Below are positions 9,337 through 18,284 of a DNA stretch of 64,000 nt, piece after piece. Every line of letters starts with the position of its first letter. Within the stretch, counting starts at the first letter, position 1. Source of the stretch: Adhaeribacter swui (GTDB taxonomy: Bacteria; Bacteroidota; Bacteroidia; Cytophagales; Hymenobacteraceae); NCBI RefSeq assembly GCF_014217805.1, contig NZ_CP055156.1:5028585-5092584 (forward strand). Direction: 5' to 3'. A program made the position numbers and the translations under genes. Under the pieces are notes generated by a model. It was given only the letters and a program-made list of their open reading frames with translations, searched no databases and was not told the DNA's origin.

Positions 9337-10200
9337 ATGAGACAACTTAAAATAAGTAAACAAATCACTAACCGCGAAAGCCAGTCGCTGGATAAATACT
9401 TACAAGAAATTGGTAAAGTTGATTTGCTTACTCCTGATGAAGAGGTTACGTTAGCTCAAAGAATAAAAGAAGGCGACCAGTTTGCCTTAGAAAAATTAAC
9501 CAAAGCTAATTTACGCTTTGTGGTATCTGTTGCCAAACAATATCAAAATCAAGGTCTTTCTTTAGGCGATTTAATTAACGAAGGTAATTTAGGTTTAATT
9601 AAAGCCGCGAAACGTTTCGACGAAACACGGGGTTTTAAATTTATTTCTTATGCCGTTTGGTGGATTCGTCAATCTATTTTACAAGCTTTAGCGGAGCAAT
9701 CGCGCATTGTTCGTTTGCCTTTAAACCGGGTTGGTTCTTTAAACAAAATTTCAAAATCTTTTTCGGAACTGGAGCAAAAATTTGAACGGGAACCATCGCC
9801 GGAAGAAATTGCCGAAGTGCTGGAATTAACTACATCGGAAGTAGTAGATACGCTTAAAATCTCTGGTCGCCATGTATCGGTAGATGCCCCGTTTGTGCAA
9901 GGCGAAGAAAACCGGTTATTGGATGTGCTGGAAAATGAAGATGAAGAATCGCCGGATACTGGTTTAATGAACGATTCGTTGCGGAAAGAAGTGCAACGGG
10001 CACTTTCGACCTTAACCAAACGCGAAGCCGATGTGATTACGTTATACTTTGGCTTAAATGGAGAGCATTCTTTAACACTGGAAGAAATTGGTGAAAAATT
10101 TAATTTAACTCGCGAGCGGGTGCGGCAAATTAAAGAAAAAGCCATTCGCCGGCTACGTCATACCTCCCGCAGCAAAGCCTTAAAACCTTACTTAGGTTAA
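9337..10200 (+). CDS. rpoD: Primary RNA polymerase sigma factor (RpoD/SigA)
   Basis: 287-residue housekeeping sigma factor of the Bacteroidota type, without region 1.1. Region 1.2 opens the protein ([20 protein letters not shown]), region 2 carries [19 protein letters not shown] and the -10 recognition segment [15 protein letters not shown], region 3 follows (about 130-200), and region 4.2 ends with the helix-turn-helix [20 protein letters not shown]. This unusual primary sigma recognises TAnnTTTG/TTG promoters, which are seen repeatedly in this window. Confidence 0.97.
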   Translation: MRQLKISKQITNRESQSLDKYLQEIGKVDLLTPDEEVTLAQRIKEGDQFALEKLTKANLRFVVSVAKQYQNQGLSLGDLINEGNLGLIKAAKRFDETRGFKFISYAVWWIRQSILQALAEQSRIVRLPLNRVGSLNKISKSFSELEQKFEREPSPEEIAEVLELTTSEVVDTLKISGRHVSVDAPFVQGEENRLLDVLENEDEESPDTGLMNDSLRKEVQRALSTLTKREADVITLYFGLNGEHSLTLEEIGEKFNLTRERVRQIKEKAIRRLRHTSRSKALKPYLG

Positions 10201-10219
10201 TAAATTTTAAAATTAGATT

Positions 10220-10252
10220 AAAAGCCTTAGCTAACATGTTAAGGCTTTTTTT
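10220..10252 (+). terminator. Intrinsic terminator of rpoD
   Basis: Arms AAAAGCCTTA and TAAGGCTTTT (10 bp, perfect) with a 10-nt loop, followed by a T run. It starts 20 nt after the rpoD stop. Confidence 0.92.
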
Positions 10253-10320
10253 GTTTTATACTGGAAAAGCAACCCAGAACCTAAGTTAATTACCATACTG
10301 GTTCTATTGCTAATATTTTG

Positions 10321-10328
10321 TAGTTTTG
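10321..10328 (+). promoter_or_regulatory. -7 element of the trxB promoter
   Basis: TAGTTTTG matches TAnnTTTG exactly and lies 27 nt upstream of the trxB ATG. Confidence 0.65.
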
Positions 10329-10355
10329 CCCCGCATTTAAATTTTTCCGATATAA

Positions 10356-11294
10356 ATGGAAGTAGAAAAAGTAAAATTATTGATAATAGGTTCCGGACCA
10401 GCCGGTTACACAGCTGCTATTTACGCAGCCCGCGCTGGTTTAAATCCGGTAATGTACCAAGGCTTGCAACCAGGCGGCCAACTTACAATTACGAATGATG
10501 TAGAAAATTACCCCGGCTACCCGCAGGGTATTAATGGTCCGCAAATGATGGAAGATTTCCGGGCCCAGGCCGAAAGATTTGGCACCGATATCCGGTACGG
10601 TATTGCCACCGAAGTAGATTTTTCCGGACAGCCCCACAAAGTTGTTATTGATGACTCGAAAACCATACAAGCCAACGCGGTGATTTTGGCTACCGGGGCT
10701 TCCGCTAAATGGCTCGGCATTGAATCAGAAGCCCGCTTAAACGGGAGTGGTGTATCGGCCTGCGCCGTTTGCGATGGTTTCTTTTACCGCGGCCAAGATG
10801 TAGCCATAGTGGGTGCAGGAGATACGGCTTGCGAAGAAGCTACCTACCTAGCCAATTTGTGCTCTAAAGTTTACATGATTGTGCGCAAAGGTGAAATGCG
10901 GGCTTCGCTGATTATGCAGCAGCGCGTAAAAAAAACGCCTAATATTGAGATTATTTATAACTCCGTTACCGAAGAAATTTTGGGTGAGCATACGGTAGAA
11001 GGAGCCCGGATTAAAAATGCGCTTACCGGCGAAACCCGGATACTGGATGTAAAAGGTTTTTTTGTTGCCATTGGGCACCAGCCTAATTCCGAAATTTTTA
11101 AAAAATACATAAATCACGATGCCAACGGGTATTTAAAAACTATTCCGGGCACTTCGCAAACAAACGTAGATGGGGTATTTGCCTGCGGCGATGTGCAGGA
11201 TTATGTATACCGGCAAGCGGTAACGGCCGCGGGTTCGGGTTGTATGGCAGCCTTGGATGCTGAGCGCTATTTAGTGGCCAATGAGTTGCATTAA
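10356..11294 (+). CDS. trxB: Thioredoxin-disulfide reductase
   Basis: FAD- and NADPH-dependent flavoprotein that reduces thioredoxin. The FAD-binding GxGxxG is at 12-17 (GSGPAG), the redox-active pair is Cys136-Ala-Val-Cys139, the NADPH-binding GAGDTA follows (about 153-158), and the FAD-binding GVFACGDV sits near the C-terminus. The length of 312 aa is typical of low-molecular-weight bacterial TrxB. It has its own promoter and lies upstream of a bacillithiol gene, so both thiol systems are coded nearby. Confidence 0.95.
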   Translation: MEVEKVKLLIIGSGPAGYTAAIYAARAGLNPVMYQGLQPGGQLTITNDVENYPGYPQGINGPQMMEDFRAQAERFGTDIRYGIATEVDFSGQPHKVVIDDSKTIQANAVILATGASAKWLGIESEARLNGSGVSACAVCDGFFYRGQDVAIVGAGDTACEEATYLANLCSKVYMIVRKGEMRASLIMQQRVKKTPNIEIIYNSVTEEILGEHTVEGARIKNALTGETRILDVKGFFVAIGHQPNSEIFKKYINHDANGYLKTIPGTSQTNVDGVFACGDVQDYVYRQAVTAAGSGCMAALDAERYLVANELH

Positions 11295-11520
11295 TTAATT
11301 TTACGTTGACCTCTTATGCCACCAGGAAACAGATAAAATTTGCGCCTTGGTAATTCTTTAATTACGGATTTAGAATTTAAAAAATTTAAAAATTTAGCTG
11401 ATTTACCTTAGGTAAACACATAAGGAGCTAAATCTTAATTTAACAATAAAAGTAGCATAAATGGGGTTAAATGAAGGGTAGTTCATCTATCCCAACTTTA
11501 TTGCTAAATTTTAAGCACGA

Positions 11521-12567
11521 ATGTTATTTAAAAAAAACGTATATACCTTTTATCTAACCATATTATTCCTGCTCAGCGCCAGTAGCGGCTGGGCCCAGCA
11601 GAAGCAGCCTAAAAAATCAAACGACTTTTTTAAACTTCAAACTCCAAAAATACAATACGTTAAGCCCGATACCACGACCTTAATTGAGTACGAGGAGTTT
11701 CATGATGATAAATCAGAGGCTAATAAATCTATATTTAACCCAGCCAAAAAACTCTCCATTGTAAGCGAAGACACCACGAGTTTAGATTTAGGGGAACAGA
11801 GTATTGTCGAAATTTCGGAGGAAGTATTAATTGACTCGTCCTGGATTAAAATTGCTGGTTATTATTCTATCTGGGATACGCGTAACATTAACCCGTACCG
11901 CATGGATGGCCGCCAGATAAAAGAGCCGGTTCCGTTGCAGTTAGTAGATGAAGCCCGCAAACGATTTAGTAAAATGCCCTTAGAGACAACTCCCATAACT
12001 TCGGATTTTGGCTTTAGGGGATATCGTTGGCACTATGGCACCGATTTAGATTTAGATACCGGCGATTCGGTATTAGCCGCCTTTGATGGTGTTATCCGGA
12101 TTGCAGCCTGGGATGGTGGCGGATACGGTAATTACGTGGTGGTAAGACATTACAACGGTCTGGAAACCTTATACGGGCACATGAGTAAAACCCTGGTTAA
12201 AGTAGGGCAGTTTGTTAAAGCCGGACAGTTATTGGGTAAAGGTGGCAGTACGGGTCGTAGTACTGGCCCGCATTTGCATTTTGAGGTGCGCTACCAGGGT
12301 AACCCCATCGATCCGGAACGTTTATACGATTTTCCGGAATACCGTTTACTGCAAAACGATTTTGTAGTTACAGCGGCGTTGTTTAACTATTATAATTCGG
12401 TTAAAAAATACAAAGCCCGGCGCGCCGTATACCATACCGTACGTAGGGGAGAAGTGCTGGGAAGTATTGCTCGCAAGTATGGTGTATCCGTTTCCCAACT
12501 TACCCGTTTAAATCATATTTCTGCCCGCAGTACCATTCGTGCTGGTCGCAGGTTACGCGTAAAATAA
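11521..12567 (+). CDS. M23 family metallopeptidase with C-terminal LysM
   Basis: Probable periplasmic or outer-surface peptidoglycan endopeptidase. Signal peptide at 1-25 (cleavage after GWAQ-like). The lysostaphin-type M23 domain (about 155-275) has zinc ligands His171, Asp175 and His253 and the catalytic/structural His220 and His251 (HYGTD, GHM, HLHFE). A LysM peptidoglycan-binding domain closes the protein (about 300-348). All catalytic residues are present, so it should be active rather than a NlpD/EnvC-type activator. bshB1 starts 6 nt later, so the two are likely co-transcribed. Confidence 0.9.
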   Translation: MLFKKNVYTFYLTILFLLSASSGWAQQKQPKKSNDFFKLQTPKIQYVKPDTTTLIEYEEFHDDKSEANKSIFNPAKKLSIVSEDTTSLDLGEQSIVEISEEVLIDSSWIKIAGYYSIWDTRNINPYRMDGRQIKEPVPLQLVDEARKRFSKMPLETTPITSDFGFRGYRWHYGTDLDLDTGDSVLAAFDGVIRIAAWDGGGYGNYVVVRHYNGLETLYGHMSKTLVKVGQFVKAGQLLGKGGSTGRSTGPHLHFEVRYQGNPIDPERLYDFPEYRLLQNDFVVTAALFNYYNSVKKYKARRAVYHTVRRGEVLGSIARKYGVSVSQLTRLNHISARSTIRAGRRLRVK

Positions 12568-12573
12568 AGTAAA

Positions 12574-13296
12574 ATGATAAAACTAGATATTCTGGCATTT
12601 TCTTCGCATCCGGATGATATTGAATTATCCTGTGCTGGTACCTTAATAGCACATGTTAGAGCCGGTAAAAAGGTAGGGATTATTGATTTAACAAAAGGGG
12701 AACTTGGTACCCGGGGAACTCCGGAAATCCGGGAAGCTGAAGCAAAAGCTGCTACTGCCATCATGGGTTTAGATGTACGGAAAAATTTAGGATTTGCGGA
12801 TGGATTTTTTAAAAATGACCGGGAACATCAGTTAGAAGTAGTAAAAGCATTACGGCAATATCAACCGGAAATTGTAATTGCTAATGCGATTACTGACCGC
12901 CACCCTGATCATGGCCGTGGCAGCATCGTGGTTTCTGAGGCGTGTTTTCTGGCTGGTTTAAAGCAAATCAAAACCACTGGTCCGGATGGGCAAATGCAGG
13001 AGGCCTGGCGCCCCAAGGCTGTATACCATTACATTCAGGACCGTTTTATTCAACCGGATTTTGTGATGGATATTACGCCTTTTTGGGATATAAAATTGCA
13101 GGCAATTAGAGCATTTAAGTCCCAGTTTTTTGACCCGAACAACACCGAACCCAATACGTATATCTCGCAACCCAATTTTTTAAATTTTATTGAAGCGCGC
13201 AGCCGCGATATGGGTCATATGATTGGTACCACCTTCGGGGAAGGCTTTACTAAAGAACGCCACATCGGGGTTCGTAGTTTGTTCGATATAATTTAA
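12574..13296 (+). CDS. bshB1: Bacillithiol biosynthesis deacetylase BshB1
   Basis: Zinc-dependent LmbE-like deacetylase that removes the acetyl group from N-acetylglucosaminyl-malate in bacillithiol synthesis. The metal motif HPDDIE is at 12-17 and the second motif HPDHG near residue 110; the TKGELGTRGT segment is the family signature. The length of 240 aa fits BshB1. It follows the M23 gene by 6 nt. bshA and bshC are not in the window. Confidence 0.93.
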   Translation: MIKLDILAFSSHPDDIELSCAGTLIAHVRAGKKVGIIDLTKGELGTRGTPEIREAEAKAATAIMGLDVRKNLGFADGFFKNDREHQLEVVKALRQYQPEIVIANAITDRHPDHGRGSIVVSEACFLAGLKQIKTTGPDGQMQEAWRPKAVYHYIQDRFIQPDFVMDITPFWDIKLQAIRAFKSQFFDPNNTEPNTYISQPNFLNFIEARSRDMGHMIGTTFGEGFTKERHIGVRSLFDII

Positions 13297-13379
13297 TTCA
13301 ACTACATAACAGCTTAAACCCAGCGCTTTCCTTAGGGTAAAACAGACGTACCTGCCAGCAGCTACATAAATCATCTGGT

Positions 13380-13427
13380 ATCGGCTTAAGTAAAATTTTA
13401 AAAATTTATCTAAGCCGATTTTTTTTC
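13380..13427 (+). terminator. Terminator of bshB1 embedded in the 3' end of accC
   Basis: Arms ATCGGCTTA (13380-13388) and TAAGCCGAT (13411-13419) enclose an AT-rich loop and are followed by a run of T to 13427. The right arm and T run lie inside the last codons of the convergent accC gene (stop at 13406-13408), so the terminal residues Lys-Lys-Asn-Arg-Leu-Arg of AccC are encoded by this hairpin. Confidence 0.85.
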
Positions 13428-14905
13428 CAGTTAGACGTAGGTGCTAAAACCGGACTTTGATTAGTATGGGCGTTAGGCTTTTCGTTTTCGTACAACCAGG
13501 CGGCTAAAACAGCCGCTATTTGGGTTTCAGCATCGTCCGCTGGTGCATTGAGGTTAGCCGGGTCGAAGTATTTTTGAATAAACTTAGTATCAAAATTTCC
13601 GGATACAAAAGCGGGATGCTGCAACACGTACTTGCCAAAAGCCAAGGTGTTCTCCACACCGGTAATCTGGTACTCGTCAATCGCCCGGATCATTTTAGCA
13701 ATGGCTTCTTGCCGGTTAGCCCCAAAAGAAACCAACTTGGCGATCATGGGGTCATAATATATCGGAATGTCCATTCCTTGCGCAAAACCATCATCTACGC
13801 GTACGCCTAAACCTTGAGGCCGCTGGTATGTAGCTAATTGCCCTATGTCGGGTAAAAAGTTGTTTTGTGGATCTTCGGCGTACACGCGCAACTCCAGGGC
13901 ATGGCCGTTAATTTTTAAATCTTGCTGGGTAAAAGATAAAGGCTGGCCTTCGGCAATTTTAATTTGTTCTTTTACTAAATCTAAACCGGTAATTTGTTCG
14001 GTTACCGGATGTTCTACTTGCAAACGCGTGTTCATTTCCAGGAAGTAGAAGTTTTGATTTTCGTCCAACAAAAATTCCACGGTTCCGGCCCCGATATAGT
14101 TACAGGCTTTTCCTACATTAACGGCACATTGCCCCATATCGGCGCGTAAAGCTGGGCTTAAAATACTGGATGGCGCCTCTTCTATTACTTTCTGGTGCCG
14201 GCGCTGAATCGAACATTCCCGTTCAAATAAATGCACGATGTTGCCGTGGGTATCGCCTAAAATTTGAATTTCGATGTGGCGGGGCGAACCAATGTTTTTT
14301 TCTATAAAAACGGATCCATCGCCAAAGGCCGAAGTAGCTTCGCTTACGGCCAGGTTCATTTGTTCTTCTAAACTGTCCAGATCATCTACTACCCGCATGC
14401 CTTTACCGCCACCACCCGCACTGGCTTTAATTAATATGGGGAAACCTACTTTTTGCGCAATTTCTTTAGCTTCGGCAAGGCTGGAAATGGCTTCTTCGGT
14501 GCCGGGCACCATGGGTATGTTATAGTGCGCCACAGCCGCTTTGGCCGCTAACTTGCTTCCCATTAATTCAATAGCCGCCGGATCTGGCCCGATAAAGATA
14601 AGCCCGGCCTCTTGAACAGCCTGGGCAAAGCTGGCATTTTCTGATAAAAAACCGTATCCTGGATGCACCGCATCGACCTGTAATGCCTGGCAAACCGCAA
14701 TAATCTTGTCGCCGCGCAAATAAGAGTCGCTGGATTTGGGGCCACCAATGCAGACTGCCTCATCGGCGTATTGCACATGTAAAGCCGTACGATCGGCTTC
14801 GCTGTAAACTGCCACGGTTTTTAATCCCATTTCGCGGGCCGAGCGCATTACCCGTAAGGCAATCTCACCGCGGTTGGCTACCAAGATTTTTTTAATTTTT
14901 TTCAT
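13406..14905 (-). CDS. accC: Acetyl-CoA carboxylase, biotin carboxylase subunit
   Basis: ATP-grasp enzyme that carboxylates biotin on the carrier protein, the first half-reaction of malonyl-CoA formation or of a related acyl-CoA carboxylase. It has the biotin carboxylase N-domain (KKILVANRGEIALRVMR), the ATP-grasp core with the glycine loop ASAGGGGKGMR, and the C-terminal domain with EMNTRLQVEHPVTE. At 499 aa it is about 50 residues longer than E. coli AccC, with a variable tail of low conservation. No accB lies beside it. It could be the subunit of a propionyl-CoA or other acyl-CoA carboxylase. Confidence 0.92.
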   Translation of the reverse strand: MKKIKKILVANRGEIALRVMRSAREMGLKTVAVYSEADRTALHVQYADEAVCIGGPKSSDSYLRGDKIIAVCQALQVDAVHPGYGFLSENASFAQAVQEAGLIFIGPDPAAIELMGSKLAAKAAVAHYNIPMVPGTEEAISSLAEAKEIAQKVGFPILIKASAGGGGKGMRVVDDLDSLEEQMNLAVSEATSAFGDGSVFIEKNIGSPRHIEIQILGDTHGNIVHLFERECSIQRRHQKVIEEAPSSILSPALRADMGQCAVNVGKACNYIGAGTVEFLLDENQNFYFLEMNTRLQVEHPVTEQITGLDLVKEQIKIAEGQPLSFTQQDLKINGHALELRVYAEDPQNNFLPDIGQLATYQRPQGLGVRVDDGFAQGMDIPIYYDPMIAKLVSFGANRQEAIAKMIRAIDEYQITGVENTLAFGKYVLQHPAFVSGNFDTKFIQKYFDPANLNAPADDAETQIAAVLAAWLYENEKPNAHTNQSPVLAPTSNWKKNRLR

Positions 14906-14994
14906 TTTGCAATGTACACTGCAACTTTAATAAGTCAAATCCGAATTAAAGTCTATAGATTTACTAGAGTTAATATTTCCTGCAGGGTTTTAGA

Positions 14995-15025
14995 TTGTTT
15001 CTGAAACAATTAAATTTTAACTTTG
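14995..15025 (+). promoter_or_regulatory. Promoter of the alpha-oxoamine-synthase-like gene
   Basis: TTG at 14995-14997, a 20-nt spacer, then TAACTTTG at 15018-15025 match both the -33 and -7 elements of Bacteroidota promoters. Transcription would begin near 15030, downstream of the ATG-like start at 15023, which supports the GTG start at 15101. Confidence 0.72.
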
Positions 15026-15100
15026 CCGGTGAAATTGAGCGGCTTTTGGCCGGTCTTAATTTTAAAAAATTTATTTTTCCATCATTTAATAGGATACATA

Positions 15101-16339
15101 GTGGATTTATTTGAAAAACTGTTAGCTAACCGAGGTCCTTTGGGCAGCCATTCGCATTATGCACACGGTTACTTTACATTTCCGAAACTCGAAGGTGAAA
15201 TTGCCCCTCGTATGATGTTTCGGGGTAAACCGGTACTTACCTGGAGTTTAAATAATTATTTAGGCTTAGCCAATCATCCGGAAGTGCGCAAAGCAGATGC
15301 CATGGCCGCTACCGAATGGGGTATGGCTTATCCCATGGGGGCCCGGATTATGTCTGGTAATTCAAATTTACACGAACAACTCGAAGCTGAACTGGCCGAA
15401 TTTGTAATGAAGCCGGATGCCTTATTACTCAACTTTGGCTACCAGGGAGTGGTATCGATTATTGATGCTTTAGTAGACCGGCACGACGTAATTGTGTACG
15501 ATGCCGAATCGCACGCGTGTATTATTGATGGGGTACGGTTGCACCAGGGCAAACGCTTTGTGTACGCCCACAATAACATGGTAAATTTAGAAAAGCAGCT
15601 ACAACGCGCTACCCGGCTGGTAGCCGAAACCGGGGGAGCCATTTTAGTAATTACCGAAGGCGTATTTGGCATGTCGGGTAATTTAGGCAACCTGCCCGCT
15701 ATTGTGGCTTTAAAAGAAAAATATAATTTCCGGTTGTTTATTGATGATGCGCACGGTTTCGGAACACAGGGTAAGACCGGAGCCGGTACCGGGGAGCATT
15801 TTGGCATGCAAGACGGCATTGATGTTTACTTTTCTACTTTCGCTAAATCTATGGCGAGCATTGGCGCGTTTGTGGCTGGTCCGGAGCAGGTAATTGAGTA
15901 CCTACGCTATAATATGCGTTCGCAAGTTTTCGCCAAATCGTTGCCAATGCCTTTAGTAGTTGGGGCGCTTAAAAGATTAGAGCTTATGCGTAACCATCCG
16001 GAATTTAAGGATAAGCTGTGGGAGATTACCAACGCTTTACAAAACGGTTTACGGGAAAAAGGCTTTAACCTGGGTACCACTCAATCTTGTGTAACTCCGG
16101 TTATACTTAAAGGACAAATACCCGATGCCACGCAGCTTACCTTAGATTTGCGCGAAAATTATAGTATATTTTGTTCTATTGTAGTGTATCCTGTAGTACC
16201 AAAAGACGTAATAATGTTGCGCCTAATACCTACTGCAGCTCATACCTTAGAAGATGTAAAAGAAACAATTGAGGCTTTTGAACAAATTTCGGCGAAATTA
16301 GACAAGGGGTTGTATGCAAAATCAGCAATTACAGCATAA
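15101..16339 (+). CDS. PLP-dependent alpha-oxoamine synthase family enzyme
   Basis: Fold-type I PLP enzyme of the group that includes 8-amino-7-oxononanoate synthase, KBL and serine palmitoyltransferase, which condense an amino acid with an acyl-CoA. Seen: SNNYLG-like WSLNNYLGLANHPEV, the PLP-phosphate DDAHGFG motif (about 215) and the Schiff-base Lys249 in STFAKSMASIG. Length 412 aa from GTG 15101. The frame is open from 15023, but the promoter lies at 14995-15025 and the GTG has an AGGA 8 nt upstream. It is not next to bio or sphingolipid genes, so the acyl donor and amino acid are unknown. Confidence 0.85.
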   Translation: MDLFEKLLANRGPLGSHSHYAHGYFTFPKLEGEIAPRMMFRGKPVLTWSLNNYLGLANHPEVRKADAMAATEWGMAYPMGARIMSGNSNLHEQLEAELAEFVMKPDALLLNFGYQGVVSIIDALVDRHDVIVYDAESHACIIDGVRLHQGKRFVYAHNNMVNLEKQLQRATRLVAETGGAILVITEGVFGMSGNLGNLPAIVALKEKYNFRLFIDDAHGFGTQGKTGAGTGEHFGMQDGIDVYFSTFAKSMASIGAFVAGPEQVIEYLRYNMRSQVFAKSLPMPLVVGALKRLELMRNHPEFKDKLWEITNALQNGLREKGFNLGTTQSCVTPVILKGQIPDATQLTLDLRENYSIFCSIVVYPVVPKDVIMLRLIPTAAHTLEDVKETIEAFEQISAKLDKGLYAKSAITA

Positions 16340-16445
16340 AATTCCGTATAAATAGCGATAAAAAAAGCCTTTTCTTTGCTTGGTATTGATTATTGTGTAT
16401 ATTAGGGCGATTAAATATTTATGTTCCACAACTAATAAAACTCTA

Positions 16446-16679
16446 ATGAACAAGTTTAGCAGTGTTAAAGACTTAGTAATGTCTCTGGAAAGTGATTTTG
16501 AAAAGTTCTATGAAAAAGGAAATTCAGCTGCCGGTACCCGGGTAAGAAAAGGAATGCAGGATCTGAAAAACCTGGCTCAGGATTTAAGAAAAGAAGTACA
16601 GGACATGAAAAACAATGCGGCTGGTGGATCGGAAGAGAAAGCTGGTGCTAAAAAAAGTGCACCTAAGGCTAAGAAGTAA
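16446..16679 (+). CDS. Histone H1-like DNA-binding protein
   Basis: 77-residue small basic protein of the Bacteroidota Hc1/H1-like family. A helical N-terminal half (MNKFSSVKDLVMSLESDFEKFYEKGN) is followed by a conserved basic segment AAGTRVRKGMQDLKNLAQDL and a Lys/Ala-rich tail that resembles the tail of eukaryotic H1. It probably coats DNA and affects nucleoid compaction. The frame reaches upstream to 16380, but the family starts at the ATG at 16446. It is followed by a terminator and an inverted period-7 repeat. Confidence 0.88.
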   Translation: MNKFSSVKDLVMSLESDFEKFYEKGNSAAGTRVRKGMQDLKNLAQDLRKEVQDMKNNAAGGSEEKAGAKKSAPKAKK

Positions 16680-16704
16680 ACAAGGAACTTTCACACCAAC
16701 CAAC

Positions 16705-16738
16705 AAAAAAAGTGGCCCGGAACGGACCACTTTTTTTG
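16705..16738 (+). terminator. Intrinsic terminator of the H1-like gene
   Basis: AAAAAGTGG pairs with CCACTTTTT around a GC-rich loop, followed by a run of T. It lies 26 nt after the stop codon. Confidence 0.88.
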
Positions 16739-16753
16739 TTTTTATATACTTAT

Positions 16754-16849
16754 AGGTTGCAGGTTACAGGTTGCAAGTTTTAATTAATATAAAATTTAAA
16801 AATTTAAAAATCTTATTTAACCTCTAACCTGCAACTTGTAACCTGTTAC
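16754..16849. repeat. Inverted heptamer repeat (locus A)
   Basis: Left arm, period 7: AGGTTGC, AGGTTAC, AGGTTGC, AAGTTTT (16754-16781). Right arm, complementary orientation: CTCTAAC, CTGCAAC, TTGTAAC, CTGTTAC (16822-16849). A 40-nt AT spacer separates the arms, which can pair imperfectly. It lies between the convergent H1-like gene and tyrS; the last unit overlaps the tyrS stop codon. Confidence 0.75.
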
Positions 16850-18153
16850 TCCACTGCTACTAAATAATAGTTTTTCTTACCCTTTTGAATAACCAGGTAT
16901 TTGTTTTGCAGCAATTCAAAATTTAAATCCGTCAGGTTATCCGCTACTTTTTCCCGGTTTATGCTGATGCCGCCGTTCTGCAACATGCGCTTGGCTTCGC
17001 CACGCGATTCAAAAATCTGAAATTGAGTGGTGTCGGCTAAGAATTCTACAATGTTGCCAGCTTCCTGGTAAGCAGTTTTTGAAATTTTAATTAAAGGCAC
17101 ACCTTCAAATACAGCCAATAATAAATCTTCGGGCAATGCTCTTAGGGTACTAATATCCCCTTTGCCAAATAAAACTTCGGAAGCTTGCAAAGCAGCCAGA
17201 TAATCTTCTTCGGAGTGCACCCGGGTGGTTACTTCTTTCGCCAAAGCTTTTTGCAGGATCCGTAAGTGCGGTGCAGCCTGGTGCTCGGTGGTTAAACTTT
17301 CAATTTCAGTCCGGGAAAGTAAGGTAAACACTTTAATTAACCGACTGGCTTCTTCATCCGACACATTAAGCCAAAACTGATAAAATTTGTACGGCGAAGT
17401 TAAATTAGGGTCGAGCCACACATTGCCGCTTTCCGATTTACCAAATTTAGAACCATCGGATTTAGTAACTAAAGGAGTAGTTAAAGCAAACGCTTTGCCG
17501 CTGTCAATTCTACGGATTAATTCGGTACCCGTAGTTATATTACCCCATTGGTCGGAGCCGCCCATTTGCAGGCGCACGTTTTTATTTTTATATAAGTAGT
17601 AGTAATCGTAGCCTTGCAGTAATTGGTAAGAAAACTCGGTAAAAGATAAGCCTTCGGCCCGGCCTTCGCCTTCTTCATCTACCTGCAGGCGCTTTTGCAC
17701 CGATTCTTTTTTCATCATGTAATTTACGGTAAGATGCTTGCCTACTTCCCGTAAAAATCCCAGAAAACTAAATTCCTTAAACCAATCGTAATTGTTAACC
17801 ATCTCGGCGGAGTTGGCACCGCAATCAAAATTTAAAAATTTTTCCAGTTGCTTCCGGATACCCGCTTGGTTTGTGCGGAGGGCTTCTTCGGATAACAAAT
17901 TCCGCTCCGCCGACTTACCCGAAGGGTCTCCAATCATACCGGTAGCTCCCCCAACTAAGGCAATAGGTTTGTGGCCGCAGCGTTGCAAATGCACCAGCAG
18001 CATAATGGTGGCTAAATTGCCAATGTGCAACGAAGCAGCCGTAGGGTCAAAGCCCACGTAGCCGGTGGTCATTTCTTTGGTAAGTTGTTCTTCGGTGCCC
18101 GGCATGGCATCGTGGAGCATGCCACGCCATTTTAATTCTTCAACCAGATTCAT
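16846..18153 (-). CDS. tyrS: Tyrosine--tRNA ligase
   Basis: Class I aminoacyl-tRNA synthetase that charges tRNA-Tyr. HIGN at 43-46 is the HIGH motif, KFGKS (about 235) is the KMSKS motif, and the tyrosine-binding Rossmann core includes [10 protein letters not shown]-terminal S4 RNA-binding domain follows (about 365-435). The length of 435 aa is normal for TyrRS type 1. Its start is 145 nt from that of holA on the opposite strand, with promoters in between. Confidence 0.97.
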   Translation of the reverse strand: MNLVEELKWRGMLHDAMPGTEEQLTKEMTTGYVGFDPTAASLHIGNLATIMLLVHLQRCGHKPIALVGGATGMIGDPSGKSAERNLLSEEALRTNQAGIRKQLEKFLNFDCGANSAEMVNNYDWFKEFSFLGFLREVGKHLTVNYMMKKESVQKRLQVDEEGEGRAEGLSFTEFSYQLLQGYDYYYLYKNKNVRLQMGGSDQWGNITTGTELIRRIDSGKAFALTTPLVTKSDGSKFGKSESGNVWLDPNLTSPYKFYQFWLNVSDEEASRLIKVFTLLSRTEIESLTTEHQAAPHLRILQKALAKEVTTRVHSEEDYLAALQASEVLFGKGDISTLRALPEDLLLAVFEGVPLIKISKTAYQEAGNIVEFLADTTQFQIFESRGEAKRMLQNGGISINREKVADNLTDLNFELLQNKYLVIQKGKKNYYLVAVE

Positions 18154-18243
18154 GCAGTAAACTAATTAGAAAACAGATGTAAGTACTTGCTCACTTTAAG
18201 AAGTACTTAACAAATATTTATTTTTAAATTTTTTATTCAGCCG

Positions 18244-18251
18244 CAAAGATA
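18244..18251 (-). promoter_or_regulatory. -7 element of the tyrS promoter
   Basis: CAAAGATA in the plus strand is TATCTTTG on the minus strand, an exact TAnnTTTG. It predicts an 85-nt leader before the tyrS start. Confidence 0.6.
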
Positions 18252-18256
18252 TCAGA

Positions 18257-18284
18257 TGTTCCTTGTTCCTTGTTAGCCATTGGT
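18257..18284. repeat. Direct heptamer repeat (locus D) in the tyrS-holA promoter region
   Basis: TGTTCCT, TGTTCCT, TGTTAGC, CATTGGT, each 7 nt. The TTG spanning units 1 and 2 (18263-18265) is also the candidate -33 element of holA. Confidence 0.65.

Noticed and set aside
15023-15100. N-terminal extension of the PLP enzyme to 15023
   Set aside because: A complete -33/-7 promoter covers 14995-15025, so this part is not transcribed as a coding region, and the extra 26 residues do not match the family. GTG 15101 with AGGA upstream is preferred.
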